From positions 124,001 to 188,000 of the forward strand of contig NZ_JAOCZP010000009.1 of NCBI RefSeq assembly GCF_025336525.1: a stretch of DNA of 64,000 nt, written 5' to 3'. The notes beneath the pieces were generated by a model. That model did not search any database. It saw only the letters and a list, made by a program, of their open reading frames with translations, and was not told the DNA's origin. The position numbers and the translations under genes are program-made. Source of the DNA: Chelativorans salis. GTDB taxonomy: Bacteria; Pseudomonadota; Alphaproteobacteria; Rhizobiales; Rhizobiaceae. Positions 45,421 to 54,098 of the stretch are shown here, piece after piece; the stretch's first letter is position 1; the number at the start of each line of letters is the position of its first letter.

Positions 45421-47064
45421 ATGCAACGGGATATCCGGAAGATTACAACCACCCCTATAGCGGCGCTCGCCGTTGCTGTCTTGATGGCCACGACGGCGAT
45501 AACGGCCCCGGCCCAGGCAGCGCAGGTTCAGGAAAATGCGAAGGAGGCCAAGGCCGCCTCCGCCGGGCAGGCGGGCGACGCCGCCGTTTCCTCGGCAGCC
45601 GCCAGGACCTTACGCCTTATTGAACAGGCAAGAGGAGAACTGGCGAAGAAGGACGTCGACGGCGCCGACCGAAAGCTCGGCAAGGCGCTCGGCCTCCTGG
45701 ACCTCGCTCAGTCCTCACTCCCGGGCAGGACCATGAAGGATAAGGCGTGGACCACGCACCACGGGACCCATGTCTATCGGGAGGTGGACTTGCCGCTGAA
45801 CACGACACGCCGCCTGGTCATAGAGGCGCAGGAAGCCTTGCGCGGGAACGACATCGACGCCGCAGAAGCGGCGCTGACGGCCGCCGAGGACAACGCCGTG
45901 TATCTGTCCGTCACGGTTCAGGAGCCGCTGGTAAAGGCGCACCAGTCTCTCTGGCGGGCTGCGAAGGAGTATGCCGCTGGTGCCTTTGGTGCGGCAAAGT
46001 CCGATCTCGATCAGGCGATCGGATACCTCAACCATGCCGGGCAGAACATGAATGAGGAGACGCACAAGGCTGCGCAGGCGTTGTCTGATCAGGCACAGTC
46101 GCTGAAAGCGGATATGGAGACGAAGTCTTCGGACGTGCCCTCACGGCTGGACGAGTTGTGGCAACGAGCAAAGGCTGTTTCGGAGCGAAGCATGGATTAT
46201 CTCGCGGCCGGACTGCAGCGCGCCGCCACCCAGTCCGACATGAAGGCGGACCTGATCGAGGCAAAGCTGCACCTTTCCTATGCTCAAATTGCCCGCTTCA
46301 CGACGCACGATCCTCAGCAGGCGGCGGAGGAGCTGGGGCTGGCGCTGAGCTATATGGATCGGGCGGACGATCGCGCACCCGAAGCCCAGGCCACGAAAAT
46401 TCTGGCCTTGCGCAACAGCATCGAGAAGGTCGCGGCGGAGCCTCCGGCAGGCCAGAAGGAATCGCAGTTCTCCGACCTTCGGGGCGAACTCGGCCGCATC
46501 ATAGAGGCGCGAGCGGGCTCGGAGGATGACACGGTCAACGGCGGAATAGCTGCCCTGACGGCACAAAACTACGACGTAGCGCTCCAGATACTGAAGCCAC
46601 TGGCAGAGGCAGACAACGCGGAAGCAGCCTTCTGGCTCGGCGATGTGTATGAAGAAGGCCTTGGCGTACCCAAAGACGTCGACACCGCTCTCACGTGGTA
46701 CACGAAAGCCGCCGAGGGCGGGTGGACCGCCGCCGACAGCCGGCTGGGCCAGCTCTACTTCAATGGTACGGAGACGCTGCAGGATTTTGCCAAAGCGCAC
46801 AAATGGCTGGAGCGGGCGGCCCATGAGGGCGATTCCACTGCGCAGCAAAATCTCGGGGAACTCTATGCCAATGGCTGGGGTGTGAAGAAGGATCCGATCT
46901 GGGCCTATGTCTGGTACGAGATCGCTGCCCGCGAAGGCAATTATGAAGCAGCGCAGTTGCGCGACACGCTGGTCAAAACGATGAGCGAGAAAGACATCGC
47001 AGAAGCGCAAATACTCACCCCGCAGGTCGTGTCTGACGTGCTCCATCAGGCGAGCGCCGGCTGA
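45421..47064 (+). CDS. YfdX-like protein fused to Sel1 repeats, periplasmic
   Basis: 547 residues. Signal peptide at about 1-35 (ALAVAVLMATTAITAPAQAA). Residues about 50-280 resemble YfdX, a mostly helical periplasmic stress protein induced by acid and EvgA in E. coli. Residues about 400-530 contain three to four Sel1-like repeats (AAFWLGDVYEEGLGVPKD, AADSRLGQLYFNG, AQQNLGELYANGWGVKKD). ATG 45421 has GGAG nine bases upstream. The fusion is unusual in my reading and suggests a periplasmic scaffold. Role in the cell unknown. Confidence 0.72.
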   Translation: MQRDIRKITTTPIAALAVAVLMATTAITAPAQAAQVQENAKEAKAASAGQAGDAAVSSAAARTLRLIEQARGELAKKDVDGADRKLGKALGLLDLAQSSLPGRTMKDKAWTTHHGTHVYREVDLPLNTTRRLVIEAQEALRGNDIDAAEAALTAAEDNAVYLSVTVQEPLVKAHQSLWRAAKEYAAGAFGAAKSDLDQAIGYLNHAGQNMNEETHKAAQALSDQAQSLKADMETKSSDVPSRLDELWQRAKAVSERSMDYLAAGLQRAATQSDMKADLIEAKLHLSYAQIARFTTHDPQQAAEELGLALSYMDRADDRAPEAQATKILALRNSIEKVAAEPPAGQKESQFSDLRGELGRIIEARAGSEDDTVNGGIAALTAQNYDVALQILKPLAEADNAEAAFWLGDVYEEGLGVPKDVDTALTWYTKAAEGGWTAADSRLGQLYFNGTETLQDFAKAHKWLERAAHEGDSTAQQNLGELYANGWGVKKDPIWAYVWYEIAAREGNYEAAQLRDTLVKTMSEKDIAEAQILTPQVVSDVLHQASAG

Positions 47065-47378
47065 GCAAGCCTCTGGATCTGCGAAGAGTGGAGATGGCGT
47101 CTTCACGACGATAAGCGTGGAGGCGCCATCTCGCGTTGCAGCAGGGCTTCCGCCAGCCCTGGCCGATTTCACACTGGCGGTGGTTTATATCGCCCGTCAC
47201 CGGCTCCCCGTTGATTCCTATCGCGGATTTTCCGCTTACTTATCAATGGAATACGGATTGGCCTGCGCTTTGCTTTGATTGAACTGAGGCGATGCGACGG
47301 CTCTGCGGGACGGTCCAATCTACCGCGCTCTGTGGAACCGCGCCTTCAACGACAATGCAACGCAAAGAGGGTCCGATC
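47065..47378. other. 314-base spacer
   Basis: No gene seen. A 17-bp hairpin at 47091-47132 lies near the left end; the remainder is moderately AT-rich before the next gene. A smaller GCGGA-TTT-TCCGC stem lies near 47223-47235. Confidence 0.45.
47091..47132 (+). terminator. long hairpin, probable transcription or message end
   Basis: GAGATGGCG, TCTTCACG pairs with CGTGGAGG, CGCCATCTC around an eight-base loop (47108-47115), with two G-T pairs. It starts 26 bases after the YfdX/Sel1 stop. No T-run, so Rho-dependent or protective. Confidence 0.5.
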
Positions 47379-48083
47379 ATGCACACGAAATACAGCCCAA
47401 GCACAGCAGAGAGCCGGCACCACAGTGTGGGAAACGGCGACGTGCTGGTTTCTTATGGTTCGCCGGAGGTGGTGGGCGTGCTTCCGACAGAGAACGAGCT
47501 CGAGGCGGCCGTCGACGAGCTGTTGCTCTCAGGCTTCGACCGGCAGCAAATAAGCGTCTTGGCAAACCGGCCAAGCCAAGGCGACGGGAACGATCCCTCT
47601 GCGGAAATCCCCTCGGTCAGCGCGCTGGAGGACGATCCACGGACGCGCCTCGACGCATTCGTCTCATCCGATTCGCGCGCCGAGATCGAGGCCGCCGCGG
47701 TCGGCCTGCCCCTCTACGCGGCAGCCGTTGGCGGTTATGCCGCGGTGGTGGCGTCCGGCGGATCGCTTGCGCTGGCCCTGGCTGCGCTGCTCCTTGCGGG
47801 CACAGCGGGAGGTGCTCTGGGTGGATTTTTGACCCATACGGTCTCGCAGCGCCATCACGACGCCATCGGCGCTCAGATCGCCAGAGGCGGTCTCCTGCTT
47901 TGGGTGCAAGCGCGCAACCTCGCTCAGGAGAACAGGGCTATCCAAGTGCTCAATGCGCATCACGGCCGTCACGTGCATGTCCATAACATCGAGCGCGCAT
48001 GGGGGATCGAGGACGTGCCGTTCCATGACGCTCAGCCCGATCCCTTCCTCGAGCACCGGCCTGTAAAGAGCAGAACCCGCTGA
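47379..48083 (+). CDS. glycine-zipper membrane protein, general-stress type
   Basis: 234 residues. A soluble N-terminal part (VGVLPTENELEAAVDELLLSGF) resembles the GSP17M N-domain seen in general stress proteins. Two glycine/alanine-rich helices (about 110-165) follow, then a soluble C-terminal domain with several histidines (NAHHGRHVHVHNIE). ATG 47379 with GAGG upstream. Related in layout to the protein at 57284-57817. It may sense or buffer membrane stress; exact role unknown. Confidence 0.7.
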   Translation: MHTKYSPSTAESRHHSVGNGDVLVSYGSPEVVGVLPTENELEAAVDELLLSGFDRQQISVLANRPSQGDGNDPSAEIPSVSALEDDPRTRLDAFVSSDSRAEIEAAAVGLPLYAAAVGGYAAVVASGGSLALALAALLLAGTAGGALGGFLTHTVSQRHHDAIGAQIARGGLLLWVQARNLAQENRAIQVLNAHHGRHVHVHNIERAWGIEDVPFHDAQPDPFLEHRPVKSRTR

Positions 48084-48125
48084 ACACGCGCAACGACGCA
48101 CGTCGCGAACACCCGAGAACAATCA

Positions 48126-49349
48126 ATGACGAACGGTAATGAATATCCTCGTCCGACCGAAAAGTCCGCGCGTGGCGAAACGGCAAGCATCAGGCACCGC
48201 CGGCTACTGCCGGCCGTCTCAGGCGTGGTTGCCGTCGGGCTGATCGTTGCGGGGGCCGGCTACTGGTTCCTCACCCGCAATCAGGAGACGACCGATGATG
48301 CCTTCGTCGCGGCTGATGTCGTCCAGATCGCCCCGCGCGTGGCAGGCACCGTCCGGGCGATTCACATCAACGACAATCAGAGGGTCAGTGCTGGAGACCT
48401 GCTCATCGAGCTCGATTCGCGCGACTATGCCTCCGCCCTCGCCCAGGCCAAAAGCGCGCTCAATGCAGCAAAGGCGAACGAGGAGGTGGCGCGGCGCGCC
48501 CTGGAGTTCACGCAACAGACCACGGCAGCTGATCTCGAGCAGGCGAAGGCCGGCGTCGCGCTTAGCGAAGCCGCGGCGAAGGAAGCCGAGGAAAAGGTTG
48601 CTGCCAGCCGGGCGGCGGCAAATTACGACAACGTCAAAGCTGGGCGTTACGGAACGCTTGCCGCCGACACCTTCGCTTCGCGGGATCAGTTCGATCAGGC
48701 CAAGGCTGCGCTTGCAAGCGCCGAGGCCGAATTGAAGGCCAATCAGCAGGCTGTCGTGGTCACACAGGCGCAGCTTGTCCAGGCGAGGTCGCAGCTCGAT
48801 GCCGCCAACGCCGCCGCCAAGCAGGTTGCGGAAAAGCGCGCGCAGCTCGATGCGGCCGTGGCCAACGTAGCCTCCGCTGCGGCCGCCCTGCATACGGCGG
48901 AGATCAACCTCTCCTATACGAAAATCCGCGCGCCGAGCGACGGCTTTGTCACCGGTCGCTCCGTCAATCCGGGGGATGCGGTGGAGCCCAGCCAGACGCT
49001 TTCCTTACTCGTCACAGGCAGGCCCTGGGTTGTGGCGAATTTCAAGGAAACGCAGCTGGAGCGCATGCGGCCCGGCCAGCCGGTGGATGTCGGCGTGGAT
49101 GCCTACCCAGGAACGGTGCTCCACGGCCACGTCGACAGCATCCAGCACGGAAGTGGTGCAGCATTCTCGCTCCTGCCGCCGGAGAATGCCACGGGTAACT
49201 ACGTGAAGGTCGTGCAGCGGGTGCCGGTGAAGATCGTCATAGATGACCCGATTGACTCCACAATGGTGCTAGGCCCCGGGATGTCTGTCGAGCCGACCGT
49301 AGATGTCGGCGCAGCACCTTCCAACCTCGGGGAGCAGGCACGGCCATGA
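48126..49349 (+). CDS. HlyD/EmrA-type membrane-fusion protein
   Basis: 407 residues. N-terminal cytosolic part, one membrane helix at about 30-52, biotinyl-lipoyl-like half motif (DAFVAADVVQIAPRVAGTV) and its partner half (IRAPSDGFVTGRSVNPGDAV) around a long alanine-rich coiled-coil hairpin. Bridges the MFS pump to an outer-membrane channel. Overlaps the MFS gene by an ATGA junction, as emrA-emrB. Confidence 0.92.
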   Translation: MTNGNEYPRPTEKSARGETASIRHRRLLPAVSGVVAVGLIVAGAGYWFLTRNQETTDDAFVAADVVQIAPRVAGTVRAIHINDNQRVSAGDLLIELDSRDYASALAQAKSALNAAKANEEVARRALEFTQQTTAADLEQAKAGVALSEAAAKEAEEKVAASRAAANYDNVKAGRYGTLAADTFASRDQFDQAKAALASAEAELKANQQAVVVTQAQLVQARSQLDAANAAAKQVAEKRAQLDAAVANVASAAAALHTAEINLSYTKIRAPSDGFVTGRSVNPGDAVEPSQTLSLLVTGRPWVVANFKETQLERMRPGQPVDVGVDAYPGTVLHGHVDSIQHGSGAAFSLLPPENATGNYVKVVQRVPVKIVIDDPIDSTMVLGPGMSVEPTVDVGAAPSNLGEQARP

Positions 49350-50917
49350 CGGTGTCCGACGCTCCCATCGCCCCGCTTGCGGCTTCCTTCGTCCTTGCGC
49401 CGGTTGTTGCACTCGCGGCTTTCATGGAAGTCCTCGACCTCTCGATCGCCAACGTCGCGCTTCAGAACATCGCCGGCGAACTCGGCGCGAGCGCCGACGA
49501 GGCGACCTGGATCCTGACTTCCTATCTCGCCACCAATGCCATTGTGTTGCCGATGAGCGGCTGGCTTGCCACTGTACTCGGCCGCAAGCGTTACTATGTC
49601 GGCTGCATTCTCGGCTTCGGCGCGAGTTCGCTTTTGTGCGGGTTGGCACCGAGCCTGGCGATCCTCGTGCTTTCGCGCGCCCTACAGGGGCTGATCGGCG
49701 GCGGGCTGCAGCCGGTCTCCCAGGCGATCCTCGCCGACAGCTTTCCGCCGGCACGGCGCGGGATGGCCTTTGCCTTCTACGGAATGGCAGTTGTCGTGGC
49801 TCCGGCCATCGGTCCGACGCTCGGCGGCTGGATCACCGACAATTTTGACTGGCGCTGGGTGTTTCTCATCAACGTACCGGTCAGCATCGCGCTGTCACTG
49901 CTCATCGGCCAGTTGATCAAGGACCCGCCGCACCTCATTGCCGAGCGATTGCGGCTCAGCGCAAGCGGGGTCAGGATCGACTATGTCGGTTTCGCGCTGC
50001 TCGCGCTCGGCTTCGGCTTCCTGCAGATCGTGCTCGACCGCGGCCAGCAGCAAGACTGGTTCGCCTCGCACTTCATCCTTGCCGCCGCCCTCCTCTCGGC
50101 CTTCGGCCTGATCTCCTTTGTTGTCTGGGAACTGAGAAGCGAATATCCAATCGTCGATCTGCGGCTGCTCGCCAACCGTAATTTTGCGCTTTCGAACGCG
50201 CTCATGTTCATGCTCGGCTTCGTCCTGCTGGGCAGCACGGCAGCACTGCCGCAGTTCACACAGCGGCTTCTCGGCTACACCGCGATGGAAGCCGGCATGG
50301 TGATTTCGCCTGGCGGCTTGGCACTGATCCTCGTCATGCCGCTGGTGGGCCGGATGACGGGGCGCATCGACGCGCGGCTGATGATCGCCTTCGGTCTCGC
50401 CGTCGCCGCCTGGTCGCTCTATCACATGTCGCGCTTCGATTTTTCCGTTGACTACTGGTCTATCGCCGATGCCAGGGTCGTGCAGGCGGTCGGGCTTGGC
50501 TTCCTCTTCATCCCGATTACGACGCTCGCCTATGTCGGGCTGCCCCCGGAGAAGAGCAACAGCGCCTCCGCCCTCATCAACGTGTCGCGCAATATCGGCG
50601 GCAGCATCGGCATCTCGTTCCTGACCACAATGCTGCAGCGGCACGTGCAGGCGCACCAGACCGCGCTCGTCGCTCACGTAACGCCGGAAAACCCGACCTA
50701 CCGGGCATTGGCCGCCGGGCTGCAGGAGCATTTCATGGAGGCGGGTTCGAGCGGGCAGAGCGCACTGCATCAGGCGCAAGCAACGATTGCGGATACCGTC
50801 GCCAAACAGGCGCTGACCCTATCCTTCCTCGACAACTTCCTGCTGCTTGCGGTGATCTTCGCAAGCCTTATCCCCTTCGTCTTCCTGATGCGCCCAGAAA
50901 GCGGCGCACAATCATAG
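49346..50917 (+). CDS. DHA2-family MFS drug exporter (EmrB type)
   Basis: 523 residues with 14 predicted helices. DHA2 motifs include the early acidic helix EVLDLSIANVALQNIAG, GWLATVLGRKRYYVG (motif A), GLIGGGLQPVSQAI (motif B) and GPTLGGWITD (motif C, antiporter). Exports hydrophobic drugs or uncouplers with its HlyD-type partner. No TolC homologue is encoded nearby. Confidence 0.94.
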   Translation: MTVSDAPIAPLAASFVLAPVVALAAFMEVLDLSIANVALQNIAGELGASADEATWILTSYLATNAIVLPMSGWLATVLGRKRYYVGCILGFGASSLLCGLAPSLAILVLSRALQGLIGGGLQPVSQAILADSFPPARRGMAFAFYGMAVVVAPAIGPTLGGWITDNFDWRWVFLINVPVSIALSLLIGQLIKDPPHLIAERLRLSASGVRIDYVGFALLALGFGFLQIVLDRGQQQDWFASHFILAAALLSAFGLISFVVWELRSEYPIVDLRLLANRNFALSNALMFMLGFVLLGSTAALPQFTQRLLGYTAMEAGMVISPGGLALILVMPLVGRMTGRIDARLMIAFGLAVAAWSLYHMSRFDFSVDYWSIADARVVQAVGLGFLFIPITTLAYVGLPPEKSNSASALINVSRNIGGSIGISFLTTMLQRHVQAHQTALVAHVTPENPTYRALAAGLQEHFMEAGSSGQSALHQAQATIADTVAKQALTLSFLDNFLLLAVIFASLIPFVFLMRPESGAQS

Positions 50918-50923
50918 AGGGGT

Positions 50924-50946
50924 GACGCTCCCTTCTCAGGAGTGTC
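50924..50946. terminator. hairpin between convergent MFS and histidine-kinase genes
   Basis: GACGCTCC (50924-50931), loop CTTCTCA, GGAGTGTC (50939-50946), one G-T pair. It reaches into the last codon of the minus-strand gene and could end both transcripts. Confidence 0.4.
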
Positions 50947-52021
50947 AGAGCGCCTGTCGGACCGGTGCCGACGCAGAGGAGAACTCCAGCACCACGCGGG
51001 TGCCACGATGGGCGCCGTCGTACACCGTTGAGGCGCCCAGCCTCTCTGCCATGGCGTCGATGATGAGATGCCCGATGCCAGTCGAATCCAGTGATGGCGG
51101 CGTCGCGCCGACACCATCGTCCTCCACCGAGAGCCGAATGCGACCCTCCTCTTCCCGGAGGAAGATGCGGACCGGACCGGTGCCTCCCGGATAAGCGTAC
51201 TTCACCGCGTTGAGGATGAGCTCCGTCACGATGACGCCGACAGCGACCCCGCGGTCCGGGTCGATGTCGACCGGATCGGCGGCAAGCGCGAGCCACCCGC
51301 CGGCAGCCCCGGCCGAGGAAGCCTCGATATCGGTCACGAGGGAGCGCAGATACTGGTCGAGCGAGACCGAGCGCACGTCGTCGGAGGTGTAGAGCCGCTT
51401 GTGGATCTGCGCCACGGCGAGCACACGGCCGTGGGCGGCGGTAAGGGCCGCGCCGGCTTCGGGTTCGCCAATCGAAGAAAGCTGCATATGGAGGAAGGAG
51501 CAGACAAGCTGAAGGCTGTTGCCGACGCGGTGGTTGACCTCGCGTAGGAGCATCGCCCTCTCGACCGCCAGCGCCTCGAAGCGGTCGCGCGCGGCCCGCA
51601 CTTCCGCTTCCGCCGCCTCCTTTTCGCGTTTGAGCCGGGCCTCGGCCATGGCGCCCTCGATGGCCGCCTGCAGGAGAGGAAGGAAATCGCTTCCCAGATC
51701 TTTGATGACGTAGTCAGCCGCTCCCGCCTTCAGCGCGGCGATGGCGACGCGGCCCTCCTCGCTTCCCGTGACATAGACTACGGGGGGCGGGTCCGGCTCG
51801 GCCTGGATGGCGGCGAGTGTTTCGAGGCCGTCTCGGCCCGGCATGTAATGATCGAGTGCAATGACGTCGAAGCGTGCGGCCTTGAGGCAGGCAAGCCCCT
51901 CCTCACCGCTCACTGCCGTTTCCACGGCATAGCCCTGCCGCTCGAAATGCCTGCGGACGAGGCTCGCTAGCGCCGGGTCATCGTCGATATAGAGGAGGTG
52001 GATCGGATCAGACGCCGTCAT
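50945..52021 (-). CDS. REC-HisKA_2 sensor kinase (soluble)
   Basis: 358 residues. Receiver domain 1-120 with phospho-acceptor Asp57 (ALDHYMPGRDG) and a switch Lys in YVIKD, then a coiled coil and a HisKA_2 kinase domain with phosphorylatable His164 (EVNHRVGNSLQ), typical of alphaproteobacterial general-stress and light-type kinases, and an ATPase domain with LILNAVKYA, EDDGVG and GTRVVLEF. An inverse hybrid in which a receiver controls a kinase. Overlaps the RR gene by an ATGA junction. Confidence 0.9.
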   Translation of the reverse strand: MTASDPIHLLYIDDDPALASLVRRHFERQGYAVETAVSGEEGLACLKAARFDVIALDHYMPGRDGLETLAAIQAEPDPPPVVYVTGSEEGRVAIAALKAGAADYVIKDLGSDFLPLLQAAIEGAMAEARLKREKEAAEAEVRAARDRFEALAVERAMLLREVNHRVGNSLQLVCSFLHMQLSSIGEPEAGAALTAAHGRVLAVAQIHKRLYTSDDVRSVSLDQYLRSLVTDIEASSAGAAGGWLALAADPVDIDPDRGVAVGVIVTELILNAVKYAYPGGTGPVRIFLREEEGRIRLSVEDDGVGATPPSLDSTGIGHLIIDAMAERLGASTVYDGAHRGTRVVLEFSSASAPVRQAL

Positions 52022-52455
52022 TTCGTCTCGGGAACCTGCATGACCGAGAAAAAGAGGCCGAGTTGGCGGATGGAATTCGCGAAGCTCTCGTAGTCCACCG
52101 GCTTGGTGATGTAGACATTGCAGCCGAGGTCGTAGCAGCGCTTGATTTCATGCTGATCGTCCGTGGTGGTGAGAACGACGACCGGCGCCCGCTTCAGGTG
52201 CTCGTGCTCCTTGATCCGCTTCAGAATTTCGACGCCGGACATATCCGGCAGATTGAGGTCGAGCAGGATGAGGAGCGCCTGGCCGACATGCCCCGCGCCA
52301 GCGCCGTCCGGTCCGAAGAGGTGGGCGAGCGCGCTCGTGCCGTCGGAGAAGGCGACGATCTCGTTGCGCACACCGGCCCGCCGGATGTTCTTCTCGATGA
52401 GGCGGGCATGACCCTCATCGTCCTCAATCAGGATGATGGTGACGTGTTCTGCCAT
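52018..52455 (-). CDS. single-domain response regulator (Rcp1-like)
   Basis: 145 residues, one receiver domain with acidic pocket IEDDEGH, phospho-acceptor Asp66 (LLDLNLPDMSG), Thr near 97 and Lys118 (YITKP). Larger alpha4-beta5 loop as in Rcp1/phytochrome partners. Overlaps the CHASE3 kinase gene by 28 bases and probably shuttles phosphate between it and the REC-HisKA_2 kinase. Confidence 0.92.
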   Translation of the reverse strand: MAEHVTIILIEDDEGHARLIEKNIRRAGVRNEIVAFSDGTSALAHLFGPDGAGAGHVGQALLILLDLNLPDMSGVEILKRIKEHEHLKRAPVVVLTTTDDQHEIKRCYDLGCNVYITKPVDYESFANSIRQLGLFFSVMQVPETK

Positions 52456-53921
52456 GGATCTGTCTCCGAAGTGGATGCCGGCGGCCGGCTGGGGAACGTC
52501 ACCTGGAAAGTGCTCCCCCGGCCAGGCTCGGAACGAACCGCGATGCTGCCGCCCAGACGGCGGACGAGGGTTCTGACATGGGTGAGGCCGATCCCCTCCC
52601 CCGGCCTGTCCTGCGGCCCTGAACGGCGAAAGATATCGAATATGCGCTCGAGATCCTTCTCTTCTATTCCGCGCCCGTTGTCCTGAACCTCATAGACGAT
52701 TTCTCCATTCGTGGCACGGCCCGTAACGCGGATTTGCCCCGGCATATCGTCGCGCAGGTATTTCAGTGCATTGTCCAAGAGATTGCTGAAAACCTGCTCC
52801 AGCGCCAGGCGGTCACCGTGGAAGGACGGCAAGGGGTCGACCGTGATCGCAACACCCTTCATCTGCGCCTGATAGCCGAGTCCTTCGGCGATGGAGCGGA
52901 CCAGCTCGGTCATGTCGATCAATTCTAGGCGGAAGTCGCGGCGCCCCTCGCGTGTGAGCTTCAGGATGGCCTTGATAAGCCGGTCCATGCGCGCAATTGA
53001 ACTTTTGATGAAATGAAGCGCCTCATCGAAATCCCGGTCGAGCGCCTCCTCTCCCTCCGCATCCTCGGCCTTTGCCTCGTCTGCCGATCGGCGGTCGCGA
53101 AGCTCTTTGCGGATGATTTCGATTTCGCTCGTGAAACCCATGATGTTGACGAGTGGCGCGCGCAGATCATGACTTACCACGTAGGCGAAATTCTGGATTT
53201 CCTGATTGGCTTGGCGCAGTTCGGCGGTGCGTCTGGCGACGGTTTCCTCCAGCGACTCGTTGGCCTCCTTGAGCGCCTTTTGTGCAGCAATCATCCGGCC
53301 CGTGGAGCGGCGGACGATGAAGATTGAGATCGCCGCAAGGAGAAGGATCAAGACGACACCGGAAAGGCTCGCCGCAAGCAGCAGCTTTGCCGTCCGGCTG
53401 GAGGCAGCGAGCTCCTCTGCAAGCAGTCGCTGTTCCTGCTGGATGAGCTGGCCGATCATGGCCCGTATCTCTTCGGCCCTCGAGCCCTCCAGGAAGTTGG
53501 GTGGTGCCGTGTCCAGCCCCTCCCTCTCGCGCCATTCCCCGGTCTGTTCCAGCATGGAAAATTCATCGGTAATGGCCTGCCGGAGTTGCCGGAAAAGCGC
53601 CCTTCCTGCGCCCGCAAAGGCGTTCTCGAGCTGCCCCATCGTCGCTGCCACCGCGTCTGCATCGGAGCGAAAGGCCTCCCGATATCGTTCATCGCCCACC
53701 AGGAGGAAGCTGCGCTGATTGCTTTCGGCACGCCATATAAGGGCCTGGAGCCGCGTGAGCCGCTCCTTCACTTCGAGCGTTTGCACAGCGCGGGCCGCAT
53801 CAGTATCCGTCTGCCTGACGAGCCAAACGGAGGTTCCGCCGATCAGAACGAGGAGCGCGAAGCCGAGCGCCAGGAGGAGCGGCTGGATTGACGGAGAAAG
53901 GGGCGACAGTCGCGGGATCAC
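52428..53921 (-). CDS. CHASE3-domain membrane histidine kinase
   Basis: 497 residues. Two membrane helices (about 12-34 and 184-206) flank a periplasmic CHASE3 domain (RAVQTLEVKERLTRLQALIW and SNQRSFLLVGDERY). A coiled coil with the RRTAELRQANQEIQNF motif leads to HisKA His251 (VVSHDLRAPL) and HATPase_c (NLLDNALKYL, DNGRGIEEKDLERIF, GIGLTHVR). Heads a three-gene minus operon with the two receiver proteins. Signal unknown. Confidence 0.92.
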   Translation of the reverse strand: MIPRLSPLSPSIQPLLLALGFALLVLIGGTSVWLVRQTDTDAARAVQTLEVKERLTRLQALIWRAESNQRSFLLVGDERYREAFRSDADAVAATMGQLENAFAGAGRALFRQLRQAITDEFSMLEQTGEWREREGLDTAPPNFLEGSRAEEIRAMIGQLIQQEQRLLAEELAASSRTAKLLLAASLSGVVLILLLAAISIFIVRRSTGRMIAAQKALKEANESLEETVARRTAELRQANQEIQNFAYVVSHDLRAPLVNIMGFTSEIEIIRKELRDRRSADEAKAEDAEGEEALDRDFDEALHFIKSSIARMDRLIKAILKLTREGRRDFRLELIDMTELVRSIAEGLGYQAQMKGVAITVDPLPSFHGDRLALEQVFSNLLDNALKYLRDDMPGQIRVTGRATNGEIVYEVQDNGRGIEEKDLERIFDIFRRSGPQDRPGEGIGLTHVRTLVRRLGGSIAVRSEPGRGSTFQVTFPSRPPASTSETDPWQNTSPSS

Positions 53922-54098
53922 GGCCGAAAGACCTCGGGATCGTTTGGGAGAAGGCGTGTTCCATAGGAAATGCCGGAGAGCAAGATGTTTAAGTGGGCGC
54001 CACCCCTTTCGGAGGCGGTCAGGTGCATGCCGAAATCAATCATCCTTCTTCCCGGGCTTGCGACCGCGGGTTGCCTGCGGGCGCATCCCGTCCTCCTG

